A stretch of 64,000 nt of DNA from Sphingomonas liriopis (GCF_024211255.1 NZ_JAMLDY010000011.1:57833-121832), one strand, 5' to 3'; shown: positions 1-8,526, counted from the stretch's first letter. Made by a program: numbers and translations. Notes: generated by a model from the sequence alone, not told the origin.

Positions 1-1103
1 GCGAGATGTTCGTCTTCGCCGCGCTGTTCACCGTCATCGCCAGCGCCGCGGTGATGGAGGCGCTGGGGCTGTCGACGGCATTGGGCGCGTTCATCGCGGG
101 CGTGATGCTGGCGGACAGCCCCTATCGGCACGAGCTGGAGGCGGACGTCGAGCCGTTCCGGTCGATCCTGCTCGGCCTGTTCTTCCTCGCGGTCGGCATG
201 ATGCTCAACCTGCAGGCGATCGCCGAACGGCCGGTGTTCGTCGCGCTGATGGCGCTGGCGCTGATCGCGACCAAGACCGGGGTCATCATGGCCATCGGCC
301 TCGCGTTCCGGATGACGTGGCGCAGCGCGCTGGCGCTCGGGTTGCTGCTCAGTCAGGGCGGCGAGTTCGGCTTCGTGCTGTTCGCACAGGCGCAGGCCGG
401 GCTGCTGATCGCGCCCGACGCTGCCAGCCTGTTCGGCGCGATCATCACGCTGTCGATGGCGACGACGCCGTTCCTGATGGGCGCGACGCGCAAATTCCGC
501 GAGGAGCCGGTGGCGAAGGACCAGGCGCGTGACGGCCCCACGGCGGACGGCGCCAATGCGATCATCGTCGGCTATGGGCGGTTCGGTCAGACCGTCGGGC
601 AGATGCTGCTGGCGCAGGGCATTCCGGTGACGCTGATCGACACCGATATCGAGATGATCGACATCGCCGGGGAGTTCGGCGCCAAGGTCTATTACGGCGA
701 CGGCACCCGCCTCGACCTGCTGCGACAGGCCGGCGCGGCGGACGCGGAGCTGATCCTGTTCTGCATCGACGGCGACCAGATCCAGCCCGATATGCTGGAG
801 GGCGTGAAGGAGGCGTTCCCCAATGCCGCGATCTACGTGCGCGCGTTCGACCGTCGCGCGCTGGTCAGGCTGAAGGCGGCCTCGTCGGTGTTCGTCGTGC
901 GCGAGGTGCTCGAATCGGCGGTGAAGATGGCGCGCGTCGCGATGCGCGATCTCGGCATCGCCGGTGCCGAGATCGACCGTGCCGAAGAGACGTACCGGTC
1001 GCGCGACAAGGAACGGCTGCGCATCCAGATCGAGGCGGGCGACCTGCGCGCCGCCCGCGCGATGGTCGCCGAACAGCAACCCTGGGGGAATGATCCGCGA
1101 TGA
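1..1103 (+). CDS. Kef-type (CPA2) cation:proton antiporter, C-terminal part
   Basis: The gene is cut by the left edge of the window; the reading frame is open from the first base, so the first ATG at 6 is probably internal. The visible 365 residues hold about five hydrophobic segments typical of the last part of a CPA2 exchanger (GAFIAGVMLADSPYRHELE, then LLGLFFLAVGM), followed from about residue 185 by an RCK_N nucleotide-binding domain with the Rossmann motif GYGRFGQTVGQ. This is the arrangement of KefB/KefC, inner-membrane potassium-proton exchangers gated through the RCK domain. The order REMFVFAALF at the edge matches the REVF region of KefC, as I recall it, and supports truncation. It overlaps the next gene by ATGA. 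Whether it is glutathione-gated cannot be judged here. Confidence 0.9.
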   Translation, partial: EMFVFAALFTVIASAAVMEALGLSTALGAFIAGVMLADSPYRHELEADVEPFRSILLGLFFLAVGMMLNLQAIAERPVFVALMALALIATKTGVIMAIGLAFRMTWRSALALGLLLSQGGEFGFVLFAQAQAGLLIAPDAASLFGAIITLSMATTPFLMGATRKFREEPVAKDQARDGPTADGANAIIVGYGRFGQTVGQMLLAQGIPVTLIDTDIEMIDIAGEFGAKVYYGDGTRLDLLRQAGAADAELILFCIDGDQIQPDMLEGVKEAFPNAAIYVRAFDRRALVRLKAASSVFVVREVLESAVKMARVAMRDLGIAGAEIDRAEETYRSRDKERLRIQIEAGDLRAARAMVAEQQPWGNDPR

Positions 1104-1429
1104 TCCTCGGTATCCTGGTGGCGCTGGCCGGCGCCATCGCGGTCGCGGCGGGCGCGTTCGGCGCGCATGGCGCGAGCGGCCCGGCGGCGGAATGGCTGAA
1201 GATCGGCGCGCATTACCAGCTGATCCACGCGGTCGCGGCGCTGGTCGCGATCCGCTTCGACGCGCGCGGGCCGGGCTGGCTGTTCGTCGTCGGCGGCGCG
1301 ATCTTCGCCGCGACGCTCTACCTGATGGCGCTGGGCGCGCCGCGCTGGTTCGGCGCGATCACGCCGATCGGCGGCGCGCTGCTGATCGCGGGCTGGCTGT
1401 GGCTGGCGTGGACGATGCGGGGGGCTTGA
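1100..1429 (+). CDS. DUF423 family membrane protein
   Basis: A 109-residue protein with about four hydrophobic segments and the family features: an N-terminal glycine and alanine-rich segment ending GAFGAHG, then a central HYQLIHAVAAL motif. DUF423 proteins (YgdD/TMEM256 type) are small inner-membrane proteins of unknown function. Its ATG overlaps the stop of the antiporter gene (ATGA), so the two are probably translated together. Length fits the family. Confidence 0.85.
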   Translation: MILGILVALAGAIAVAAGAFGAHGASGPAAEWLKIGAHYQLIHAVAALVAIRFDARGPGWLFVVGGAIFAATLYLMALGAPRWFGAITPIGGALLIAGWLWLAWTMRGA

Positions 1430-1556
1430 GGGGGTTGTACCCATTCATGGCTGCTAACGCCCATTCCCAGCCGTTCCAGCGTCAGTCGTCAAAAATCAAT
1501 GCGGGACGATGTGGTAATGCATCCTGATCCCAATAAACGGGCGTCTGATCGGTTCT
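1430..1556. other. Intergenic gap, nothing recognised
   Basis: About 130 bases between convergent genes. The part after 1480 is less GC-rich than the genome average, like the neighbouring orphan gene. I see no clear terminator hairpin, RNA gene or repeat. Confidence 0.4.
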
Positions 1557-2108
1557 TTAGTATACGAGGTTTCCCTGCGGCCTGCTCGGCTTCGGTGGCT
1601 TGGGCGGGCGCAGACCGACTGCGAGAAAGTCGGCATAATCGGCCTTTAAGTTGAGCGTTGTCCTATAGCATTCTAGCATGGCATCGTGGAATACACCGGA
1701 TATAGACCAGAATTTCTTTCCCGCGACCGTTGAAAAAAACTCTCTGACTCTGCCGATCTCATCCGAAGACAGAGCGTAGGCAAGATCGTTGATGACACAA
1801 TCTGCTACAAGTCCATCGGATTTGTGCAAATCAGCAGGGACATGCCGCGCGATAATGGGCTTCAACTGGTCAAATTTGGTTAGCCATCGGCTAACAGAGC
1901 CTCGTTTCGTGTAGATGACCTGGATGCCTACTTCGGCGAGCGCGCCGGACGCGGCCATCCCGACCGCCCTATCAATAGCCGAACGCCTTTCCGCCTCCGA
2001 CGGTGCATTATCTCGCCAAAGCGCAACCGCAGCCAAGTAGCTCTCCTTGGGAGGGGGAGGAACAGGAGGAGCGGAAGCTGCTTGCAGCAACAAGGCCAGT
2101 GCGATCAT
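1557..2108 (-). CDS. Secreted hypothetical protein, low GC
   Basis: I do not recognise this protein with confidence. The ATG at 2108 is chosen because it gives a good signal peptide (MIALALLLQAASA, then a proline run); the frame stays open for 28 more codons upstream but those look non-coding. The mature part is mostly helical and contains LSSDEIGRVREFFSTVAGKK, which recalls the end of DUF2059-type periplasmic proteins; the C-terminus is a proline/lysine-rich tail (RPPKPPKPSRP). Base composition is clearly lower than the surroundings (57 G+C in the 120 bases at 1681-1800) and codon use differs, which suggests recent acquisition. It converges with the DUF423 gene and lies downstream of the aroK-aroB unit on the same strand. 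Confidence 0.6.
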   Translation of the reverse strand: MIALALLLQAASAPPVPPPPKESYLAAVALWRDNAPSEAERRSAIDRAVGMAASGALAEVGIQVIYTKRGSVSRWLTKFDQLKPIIARHVPADLHKSDGLVADCVINDLAYALSSDEIGRVREFFSTVAGKKFWSISGVFHDAMLECYRTTLNLKADYADFLAVGLRPPKPPKPSRPQGNLVY

Positions 2109-2204
2109 GACGTATGTATCACGTATGAGGCGGCTGGCCGCAACGTCTGCTTCGCCTCTGGGCCAGCGCAAAGGTGCCTGTCGGCTCACCACCGAACCAC
2201 GCCC

Positions 2205-2345
2205 TCACCGCTTCTTCCGGCACGCGTCCGAACAATAAACGACCGCGTCCCAGTCCTTCGCCCATTTCTTGCGCCACGCGAACGGGCGGTTGCAGGCCGG
2301 GCAGACCTTCGTCGGCAGATTCTGCTTGGCGATGCCGTTGGGCAT
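2205..2345 (-). CDS. DUF2256 small zinc-ribbon-like protein
   Basis: A 46-residue protein: [32 protein letters not shown], then [10 protein letters not shown]. Two cysteine pairs (CPAC at 15-18 and C38-x3-C42) could bind one zinc, and the core tracks the DUF2256 family closely (QNLPTKxCPxCxRPFxWRKKW). Function is unknown. The ATG shares a base with the aroB stop codon (TGATG), so it is translationally coupled to aroB. Length is normal for the family. Confidence 0.85.
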   Translation of the reverse strand: MPNGIAKQNLPTKVCPACNRPFAWRKKWAKDWDAVVYCSDACRKKR

Positions 2346-3445
2346 CAGCGGGGCTGGGCGTCGAGGAAGGTTTCGACGGTGGCGAGGTCGACCGTCTTGT
2401 CGAGGTAGGTTTGGCCGATGCCGCGCGCGAGCAGGAAGGGGAGGGTGCCCGCCGCCATCTTCTTGTCGTGGCGCATGTGGTCGACGAGGCGGGCGCCACT
2501 GGCGGTGATGCCCGAGGCGGCGAGACCGTCGGGGAGGCCGACGGCGCGCCAGTGGGCGGCGACGCGGGTGGCGTCCCCGGGCGGGCAGATGCCCTGCGCG
2601 GCGGAGAAGGCGAAGGCGAGGGCGCAGCCGGCGGCGACGCCTTCGCCGTGGATCAGGCTGCCGTCGAAGCCGGCCTCCGCCTCCAGCGCATGGCCGAAGG
2701 TGTGGCCGAGGTTGAGGAGGGCGCGGGTGCCGTTGGTTTCATGCTCGTCGGCGGCGACGATGCGCGCCTTGGCGGCGACGGCGTGGGCGATGGCGTAATG
2801 GCGCGCGTCCGGGTCGCCGGCCAGCAGCGCCGCGCCATTTGCCTCGCACCAGGCGAAGAAGGCGGGATCGTCGATCAGGCCGTATTTGACGACTTCGGCA
2901 TAGCCGGCGCGAACCTCGCGCAGGGGCAGCGTGTCGAGCACCGACGGGTCGATCAGGACGAGCGAGGGCTGGTGAAAGGCGCCGATGAGGTTCTTGCCGG
3001 CGCGGGTGTTGATCGCGGTCTTGCCGCCGACCGAGCTGTCGACCTGCGCCAGCAGGGTGGTGGGGATCTGGACGAAGCCGCAGCCGCGCTTGAGGATGGC
3101 GCAGGCGAAGCCGACGAGGTCGCCGATCACGCCGCCGCCCAGTGCCACGACATGGTCGCCGCGCTCGACGCCGAGTTGGAGCAGCCGGTCACACAGCTCG
3201 GTAAGATGCGTCCAGCTTTTGGTCGTCTCGCCCGGCGGCAGCACGATCGCCTCGCTGGCGAGGCCGGCGTCGGCGAGCGCGGCCTGCAGCGTCGCCAGAT
3301 GCGGACGGACGTTCTCGTCGGTGACGATGGCCATCGTCCGGCCGCGGGCGAGCGGCGCGAGGTGTTCGGCGGCGCGGGCGAGCAGCCCCGCCTCGATCAG
3401 GATCGGATAGCTGCGCGTCCCCAGATCGACGGTGATGCGTGTCAT
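2345..3445 (-). CDS. aroB: 3-dehydroquinate synthase
   Basis: AroB makes 3-dehydroquinate from DAHP, the second step of the shikimate pathway, in the cytoplasm with NAD and a divalent metal. The 366-residue protein shows the NAD-binding stretch [13 protein letters not shown], the KTAIN and [11 protein letters not shown] active-site segments, and the metal-ligand region [19 protein letters not shown]. Full length. The ATG at 3445 overlaps the aroK stop (ATGA), and the DUF2256 gene follows with TGATG, so aroK-aroB-DUF2256 is one translationally coupled operon. Confidence 0.96.
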   Translation of the reverse strand: MTRITVDLGTRSYPILIEAGLLARAAEHLAPLARGRTMAIVTDENVRPHLATLQAALADAGLASEAIVLPPGETTKSWTHLTELCDRLLQLGVERGDHVVALGGGVIGDLVGFACAILKRGCGFVQIPTTLLAQVDSSVGGKTAINTRAGKNLIGAFHQPSLVLIDPSVLDTLPLREVRAGYAEVVKYGLIDDPAFFAWCEANGAALLAGDPDARHYAIAHAVAAKARIVAADEHETNGTRALLNLGHTFGHALEAEAGFDGSLIHGEGVAAGCALAFAFSAAQGICPPGDATRVAAHWRAVGLPDGLAASGITASGARLVDHMRHDKKMAAGTLPFLLARGIGQTYLDKTVDLATVETFLDAQPR

Positions 3446-4020
3446 GCCGGTGCCGCGCCCGCGCTGGAACCGTCGCGGATCGCCTTCAGGATCGCGTTGA
3501 CCGTGGTTTCGTGCGGCGTCTTGTTGCTGGTGATGTGGATATGCGCCTCGGCATAGATGGGATTGCGGATCGCGGCGAGCTCGGCGAGCACCTGTCGCGG
3601 GTTCTTGCCGCGCAGCAGCGGGCGGGTGTCGCGGCGGCCGACGCGCTCGGCGAGCACGTCGGGATGCGCGTGGAGCCAGATCGCGGTCGACTGGCCGAGG
3701 ATCAGCGCGCGCGTGTCGGCGTTGATGAACGCGCCGCCGCCGGTCGCGATCACCTTGGGCGTGCCGTCGATCAGCCGGGCGATGACGCGGCGTTCGCCGT
3801 CGCGGAAATAGGGTTCGCCGAAACGTTCGAAGATCTCGGCGACGGTCATCCCCGCCGCTTCCTCGATCGCATGGTCGGCATCGACGAAGGGCAGGCGCAG
3901 GCGGGCGGCGAGGCGCCGGCCGACGGTCGATTTGCCGACCCCCATCAGCCCGACGAGCACGATCGCCCGCGACGTGGCGGTGCGGTCGGGTCCGGCGGAG
4001 GGGGAAGCGCTTTGCAACAT
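3442..4020 (-). CDS. aroK: Shikimate kinase
   Basis: Phosphorylates shikimate at the 3-hydroxyl with ATP. The P-loop GLMGVGKST is near the N-terminus, followed by the substrate-binding FVDADHAIE, the RxGExxFR-like region ERFGEPYFRDGERR, the GGGAFIN loop, and the lid arginines in RRDTRPLLRG. I take the ATG at 4020 (192 residues); an in-frame ATG at 4086 would add 22 residues with no family counterpart. Stop overlaps aroB. Divergent from the 44-residue peptide gene at 4095. Confidence 0.93.
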   Translation of the reverse strand: MLQSASPSAGPDRTATSRAIVLVGLMGVGKSTVGRRLAARLRLPFVDADHAIEEAAGMTVAEIFERFGEPYFRDGERRVIARLIDGTPKVIATGGGAFINADTRALILGQSTAIWLHAHPDVLAERVGRRDTRPLLRGKNPRQVLAELAAIRNPIYAEAHIHITSNKTPHETTVNAILKAIRDGSSAGAAPA

Positions 4021-4094
4021 GGCCGGGTGCGCTATACAGCGGGTCAGGACGGGGCAAAAGCTCCGGTTCGCGTTTCCGTGTCGCAAGGTCTTCT

Positions 4095-4229
4095 ATGTCG
4101 CGCTTCGTCCTTTCCGTCATCGTCGTCCTCGTGGTGGTGGTCGGCGGCCTGTTCCTACTCGCCGGCCGCGCGTCCGAGCGGCCGCAGACCCATGTCGAAA
4201 AGGCCGTGACGCTTGCCAACCTCAGCTAG
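4095..4229 (+). CDS. 44-residue single-pass membrane peptide
   Basis: MSRF, a long hydrophobic helix (VLSVIVVLVVVVGGLFLLAG), then a polar tail ending VEKAVTLANLS. AAGG at 4084-4087 is a plausible ribosome binding site seven bases before the ATG. I do not know the function. The 3' end overlaps the TTG start of the next gene by 17 bases, so the peptide and the large secreted protein are likely one unit with xerD. Divergent from aroK. Confidence 0.6.
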   Translation: MSRFVLSVIVVLVVVVGGLFLLAGRASERPQTHVEKAVTLANLS

Positions 4230-6048
4230 AGCGCGGCTGCTCTCGCTGGCGCGGGGCGGCGCGGTCCTGACGATCGCGGTCGCCGCGCTGAACGCTTATG
4301 GCGCGGCGAACGGACAGGAGCGTCCCGAATCGATCCTGCCGCCGGGCTTCGGCGAACCGGCGGCGCAGCCCACCGCGCGGGCCACGACGAGCGCGCCGCG
4401 ACCCGCCGCGACCGGGGCAGCGCCGGCGCCGGCGGCGACCGGCTTCGTCCAGCCGTTGCCGACGGACACGCCGACGCCGACCGCCAGTGCGACGCCCACG
4501 GCCACGCCGACGGTCGATCCCGACGTGCTGGCGCAATATGAGATGCCTGAATTCGCGCGCCGCTCGCTCGACCGGATCGGACCGGCAGGCCCGCGCGAGG
4601 GCGCGCTGGGACCCGAGGCGTTCCGCGGTGCGGACGGCGGCTTCGTCGAGGGGCTGATGCGGCGGGTCGCCGCGCCGCTGCCGTCGCGCTGGCTGTCGAT
4701 CCTGTTGCGGCGGACGCTGGTCGCGCAGCTCGATACGCCCGAAAAGCTCAACGGCGCCGATTTCGCCGCCGAGCGCGCGTGGCTGCTGCTGCGGATGGGC
4801 GAGGCGGTGGCGGCGCGCGCGGTCGTGCAGAGCGTCGACAACGCGGATTACACGCCGAAACTGTATCAGGTCGCGATGAACGCGGCGCTGGCGACGGGTG
4901 ATCCGGCGGAATTGTGCGGGATCGCCGACGCCGGGCTTGCCGCGACGCGCGAGCGCGGCTGGACGCTGGCGCAGGCGATGTGCGCCGGCCTCGCTGCCGA
5001 GCCGGCGCGCGCTAAGGCGCTGCTGACCGCGGCGCGGCGGCGCAATGTCGCGAGCGGGATCGACCTGCAACTGGCGCAGAAGGTCGTCGGCGCGGCGCCG
5101 GGCGGCGGGCAGGCGGTGACGATCGAATGGGCGGGCGTCGGCGACCTGACCGCGTGGCGCTTCGGCCTTGCCGCGGCGACCGGCGTGACGATCCCCGACG
5201 AGCTGTTCGATGCGACCGGGCGGCAGGCGCGCTACTGGTATGCGCTGGCACCGGGTATCCCGCTCGCCGACCGGATCGGTGCGGCGGATGCGGCGGCGGG
5301 GCAGGGCGTGCTGTCGGCCGCGGCGCTGGTCGACCTCTACAGCGCGGTCGATGCCGCCAACGACATGCCCGCCGCGGCGAGCGGCACCGCCAACGACCTG
5401 CGCACCGCTTATGTCGGCAACGACGTGGATGCGCGGCTGGCCGCGATGCGGCAGTTGTGGGGTGTCGCCGACAAAGCGGGCGGCGAGCCGCCCTATGCGC
5501 GGCTGGTGCTGACCGCGCGCGCCGCGGCGCGGCTGCCGGTGCGGACGGGGATCGAGGAGGCGCCCCTGCTGGTCGCGTCGATGCTGACCGCGGGGATCGA
5601 TCGCGGCGCGGCGCGCTGGCGCGGGGCGGTGGACGAGGGCAGCGACGCCTGGGCGATGATCGCGCTCGCCGATCCCGACGCGGGCGGGCGGCTGAGCTAT
5701 CGCCAATTGTCCTCCTATGCGGGCCGCGGCGATGCGGCGCTGAAGCAGAGACTGTTCTTCGCCGGGCTGGCGGGGCTCGGGCGGCTGGCGCCCGACGATA
5801 TCGAGCGGGCCGCCGAGGCGCTGGACGTGCGGATCGGTGCGCAGAACGCCTGGACGCGCGCGATCGATCGCGCCGCGGCGGAGGGGCAGCAAGGCAATGT
5901 CGTGCTGCTCGCCGCGATCGGCATGCAGACGCCGGCGTGGCGTGGCGTGCCGCCGGCGATGCTGTATCGCATCGTCGGGGCGCTGCGCGCGGTCGGGCTG
6001 GAAGGCGAGGCGCGGATGATCGCGGCGGAGGCGCTGGCGCGGGTTTGA
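4213..6048 (+). CDS. Large exported protein of unknown function
   Basis: No ATG or GTG is available near the N-terminus; TTG at 4213 is the likely start and gives 611 residues. Residues 1-35 contain a basic stretch and a hydrophobic segment (GGAVLTIAVAALNAYGAANG), an N-terminal signal or anchor. Residues about 45-105 are a low-complexity Ala/Pro/Thr linker (PTDTPTPTASATPTATPT). The remaining 500 residues are alanine-rich and helical and could be a TPR-like solenoid. My recollection, not checked, is that sphingomonad homologues carry the name antifreeze glycopeptide polyprotein, which probably reflects only the Ala-Thr-Pro linker. It sits between the 44-residue peptide and xerD, and its TGA stop overlaps the xerD TTG start. 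Confidence 0.7.
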   Translation: MPTSARARLLSLARGGAVLTIAVAALNAYGAANGQERPESILPPGFGEPAAQPTARATTSAPRPAATGAAPAPAATGFVQPLPTDTPTPTASATPTATPTVDPDVLAQYEMPEFARRSLDRIGPAGPREGALGPEAFRGADGGFVEGLMRRVAAPLPSRWLSILLRRTLVAQLDTPEKLNGADFAAERAWLLLRMGEAVAARAVVQSVDNADYTPKLYQVAMNAALATGDPAELCGIADAGLAATRERGWTLAQAMCAGLAAEPARAKALLTAARRRNVASGIDLQLAQKVVGAAPGGGQAVTIEWAGVGDLTAWRFGLAAATGVTIPDELFDATGRQARYWYALAPGIPLADRIGAADAAAGQGVLSAAALVDLYSAVDAANDMPAAASGTANDLRTAYVGNDVDARLAAMRQLWGVADKAGGEPPYARLVLTARAAARLPVRTGIEEAPLLVASMLTAGIDRGAARWRGAVDEGSDAWAMIALADPDAGGRLSYRQLSSYAGRGDAALKQRLFFAGLAGLGRLAPDDIERAAEALDVRIGAQNAWTRAIDRAAAEGQQGNVVLLAAIGMQTPAWRGVPPAMLYRIVGALRAVGLEGEARMIAAEALARV

Positions 6049-6935
6049 GCGATTCGGCGCTGATCGAGCGGTTCCTCGAGATGCTCGGTGCGGAGGCCGG
6101 TGCGGCGGCGAACACGATCGCCGCCTATCGCAGCGACCTGATGCTGGCGTCCGCGGCGGTGCCGGACGGGCTGGTCGCGGCGGGCGAGACGCAGTTGCAG
6201 GCGCTGGCCGAAGGCTGGGCCACGCTGGCGCGCAGCACGGTGGCGCGCAAATCGGCGGCGTTGCGGCGATTCTATGCGTTCCTGCTCGACGAGGGGCATC
6301 GCGGCGACGATCCGGGCAAGGCGCTGCCAAGGCCGGGGACGGCGCGGGCGCTGCCCAAAGTGCTGGGTCGCGCCGACGTCGACCGCTTGTTCGCGGCGAT
6401 CGCCGAGCGAACCAGTGCGACGCATCCGCTGCCCAACGACCTGCGGCTCGCGGCGTTGGTCGAGCTGCTCTACGGATCGGGGCTGCGCGCGACCGAGCTG
6501 GTCAGCCTGCCGCGCAACGCGATCCATCCCGACCGCCCGTTCCTGATCCTGAAGGGCAAGGGTGGGCGCGAACGGCTGGTGCCGATCTCCGACCGCGCGC
6601 GCGCCGCGGTGGCGGCGTGGCGGACGCATGTCGCGGTCGATCGCGCATGGCTGTTCCCGTCGGGCAAGGGGCATCTGACGCGGGTGCGGCTGTACCAGCT
6701 GGTCAAGGCGCTGGCGGCGGAGGCGGGGGTGTCGCCCGACCGGGTCAGCCCGCACGTGCTGCGCCATGCCTTCGCGACGCATCTGCTCGCCGGTGGTGCC
6801 GACCTGCGCGCGCTGCAATCTATGCTGGGCCATGCCGATATCGCGACGACCGAGATCTACACGCATGTCGATGCCAGCCGGCTGGTCGAGCTGGTCAACA
6901 CGCGCCATCCGCTCCGCGACATGCCTTCGCGTTGA
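6045..6935 (+). CDS. xerD: Tyrosine recombinase XerD
   Basis: Site-specific recombinase that resolves chromosome dimers at dif with XerC and FtsK. The 296-residue protein has an N-terminal SAM-like domain and a C-terminal catalytic domain with the complete catalytic set: R148 (GLRATEL), K172 (LKGKGGRER), H237 and R240 (HVLRHAFATHLL), H263 (LGHADI) and nucleophile Y272 (TTEIYTHV). R148 and K172 match E. coli XerD numbering. The start is TTG at 6045, overlapping the previous stop as TTGA, which gives the expected N-terminus (SALIERFLEMLGAE). XerD is preferred over XerC on sequence style only. Confidence 0.9.
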   Translation: MSDSALIERFLEMLGAEAGAAANTIAAYRSDLMLASAAVPDGLVAAGETQLQALAEGWATLARSTVARKSAALRRFYAFLLDEGHRGDDPGKALPRPGTARALPKVLGRADVDRLFAAIAERTSATHPLPNDLRLAALVELLYGSGLRATELVSLPRNAIHPDRPFLILKGKGGRERLVPISDRARAAVAAWRTHVAVDRAWLFPSGKGHLTRVRLYQLVKALAAEAGVSPDRVSPHVLRHAFATHLLAGGADLRALQSMLGHADIATTEIYTHVDASRLVELVNTRHPLRDMPSR

Positions 6936-6968
6936 CGCGGGGCCGCGGCGTCCTTAACCGGCGGCACT

Positions 6969-7916
6969 ATGGCGAGCTTCCTCGAATTCGAAAAACCGAT
7001 TGCCGAACTGCAGGGTCGGATCGACGAACTGAGCGCGACCGCGGCGGACGGCACGATCGACATCGCCGCCGATCTGGCGCGGCTGCAGGCGAAGTCCGAC
7101 AAGCTGCTTCGCGATACCTTCGCGAAGCTGACGCCGTGGCAGAAGACGCAGGTCGCGCGGCATCCCGAACGGCCGCATTTCAAGGATTACGTTGCCGGGC
7201 TGTTCGATGAATTCGTGCCGCTGGCGGGCGATCGCGCGTTCGGCGACGATCAGGCGATCATGGGCGGCTTCGCGACCTTCCGCGGGCGCAAGGTCATGGT
7301 GCTGGGGCATGAGAAGGGCTCCGACACCGCGACGCGCCTCCGGCACAATTTCGGCATGGGCAAGCCCGAGGGGTATCGCAAGGCGATCCGTCTGGTCGGG
7401 CTGGCCGAGCGGTTCGGCCTGCCGGTGGTGACGCTGGTCGATACGATGGGCGCCTTCCCCGGCATCGAGGCGGAGGAGCGCGGGCAGGCCGAGGCGATCG
7501 CGCGCTCGACCGAGGCGTGCCTGGCCGCCGGCGTGCCGGTCGTCGCGGCGATCGTCGGCGAGGGTGGATCGGGCGGCGCGGTGGCGCTGGCGGCGGGCAA
7601 TCGCGTGCTGATGTTCGAACACGCCATCTATTCGGTCATCAGCCCCGAAGGCTGCGCGTCGATCCTGTGGCGCACCGCGGACAAGGCGGCGGACGCGGCC
7701 GAGGCGATGCGGGTGACCGCGCAGGATCTCAAGGGCTTCGGCGTGATCGACACGATCGTGCCCGAGCCGCTGGGCGGCGCGCACCGCGATCCGGCGGAGG
7801 CGACTCGCCTGCTGGGCGATGCGGTGGCCGAGGCGCTCGATTCGCTGGCGAACCGCGATGCACAGACGCTGCGGCGGGAACGGCGCGAGAAGTTCCTGGC
7901 GATGGGGCGGCTGTAG
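6969..7916 (+). CDS. accA: Acetyl-CoA carboxylase carboxyltransferase subunit alpha
   Basis: AccA forms the carboxyltransferase with AccD and moves the carboxyl group from biotin to acetyl-CoA, giving malonyl-CoA for fatty acid synthesis. The 315 residues begin with the typical MASFLEFEKPIAELQGRI and include GRKVMVLGHEKGSDT, the TLVDTMGAFPGIEAEERGQ stretch and GEGGSGGAVALAAGNRV of the crotonase-fold active site. Full length. It follows xerD by 33 bases. A perfect hairpin (7952-7981) lies downstream. Confidence 0.97.
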   Translation: MASFLEFEKPIAELQGRIDELSATAADGTIDIAADLARLQAKSDKLLRDTFAKLTPWQKTQVARHPERPHFKDYVAGLFDEFVPLAGDRAFGDDQAIMGGFATFRGRKVMVLGHEKGSDTATRLRHNFGMGKPEGYRKAIRLVGLAERFGLPVVTLVDTMGAFPGIEAEERGQAEAIARSTEACLAAGVPVVAAIVGEGGSGGAVALAAGNRVLMFEHAIYSVISPEGCASILWRTADKAADAAEAMRVTAQDLKGFGVIDTIVPEPLGGAHRDPAEATRLLGDAVAEALDSLANRDAQTLRRERREKFLAMGRL

Positions 7917-7951
7917 CGCCACTTCCGTCATCGTCGGCGCCTAACGAAAGA

Positions 7952-7981
7952 GGGGCGGCGGAACCGATGTTCCGCCGCCCC
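7952..7981. terminator. Hairpin terminator between convergent accA and flp
   Basis: A perfect 13-bp stem (GGGGCGGCGGAAC and its complement) with a four-base loop lies 36 bases after accA and 27 bases after the flp stop on the other strand. On the minus strand it is followed by TCTTT. It probably ends transcripts from both sides. Confidence 0.75.
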
Positions 7982-8007
7982 GGTACTTTCAGTCGAACGA
8001 CGCGCTC

Positions 8008-8175
8008 TTACGTGGCGGTCATGTTCGACGAAACGTTGTTGAAGGTCTTGGTGAGCTTCGAGCCCAGACCCTGCATGGCAGCAATCGCGGCGACGGCGAT
8101 CAGCGCGGCGATCAGGCCGTACTCGATGGCGGTCGCGCCCTTGCTGTTCTTGATGAACTTGCGAATCGTCTGCAT
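8008..8175 (-). CDS. Flp/Fap-type pilin
   Basis: A 55-residue class IVb prepilin: a short basic leader (MQTIRKFIKNSKG) with the prepilin peptidase site KG|ATAIEY, then the hydrophobic pilin helix (GLIAALIAVAAIAAM) and a short polar tail. GGAG sits about eight bases before the ATG at 8175, so the in-frame ATG at 8187 is unlikely. Flp pilins are processed by a CpaA/TadV-like peptidase and assembled by the Tad/Cpa machine at the envelope. No tad/cpa genes are in this window. A second, longer pilin gene lies just upstream on the same strand. Confidence 0.9.
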   Translation of the reverse strand: MQTIRKFIKNSKGATAIEYGLIAALIAVAAIAAMQGLGSKLTKTFNNVSSNMTAT

Positions 8176-8310
8176 TCCGGTCTCCATTATTCGAAACTTC
8201 AGTCACCCGGCTGAACCGGTGAACCGGAGCAGCGCGATCATGATTAGCCGTACGAGGTTGCCAAAGGTTTAAGGCCGAATCGCTTTTTTCGGGGCGACGG
8301 GCGCCTGGGT

Positions 8311-8526
8311 TCACTTGGCGCTGATGACCTTGGTGCTGACGTCGGTCCACATGCCGACCGTGACGCCGGCGAGCCCCTTCAGCGCGACGATCATGACGAC
8401 GACGATCATCGCCAGGATCAGCCCGTATTCGACCGCGGTCGCACCCCGGACGTCACGCAGGGCTGGCGTCAACCGCCCGAACAGGCGACGGAGAAGCGGG
8501 TGACGCGATGTCATGCGATCCGCCAT
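8311..8526 (-). CDS. Second Flp-family pilin, longer leader
   Basis: Shares the pilin core RGATAVEYGLILAMIVVVMIVALKG, with the same G|xxxxEY cleavage signature, but has an unusually long leader before it (MADRMTSRHPLLRRLFGRLTPALRDV). The tail (GMWTDVSTKVISAK) differs from the first pilin. Start could be ATG 8526 (71 residues) or ATG 8514. It lies upstream of the short pilin on the same strand, separated by 135 bases, so they may have separate promoters. Divergent from mutT. It could be a minor or initiating pilin; that is inference. Confidence 0.82.
   Translation of the reverse strand: MADRMTSRHPLLRRLFGRLTPALRDVRGATAVEYGLILAMIVVVMIVALKGLAGVTVGMWTDVSTKVISAK

Noticed and set aside
1..1103. Duplicate relationship between the two Kef-type antiporters
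   Set aside because: RCK motifs, tails and helices differ clearly; they are separate family members rather than a recent duplication.
4222..6330. 700-codon minus-strand frame opposite the exported protein and xerD
   Set aside because: Low-complexity arginine/proline translation; xerD and its catalytic residues are on the plus strand.
7952..7981. Hairpin after accA considered as part of a repeat family
   Set aside because: No second copy was seen in the window, and its position between convergent genes fits a terminator.
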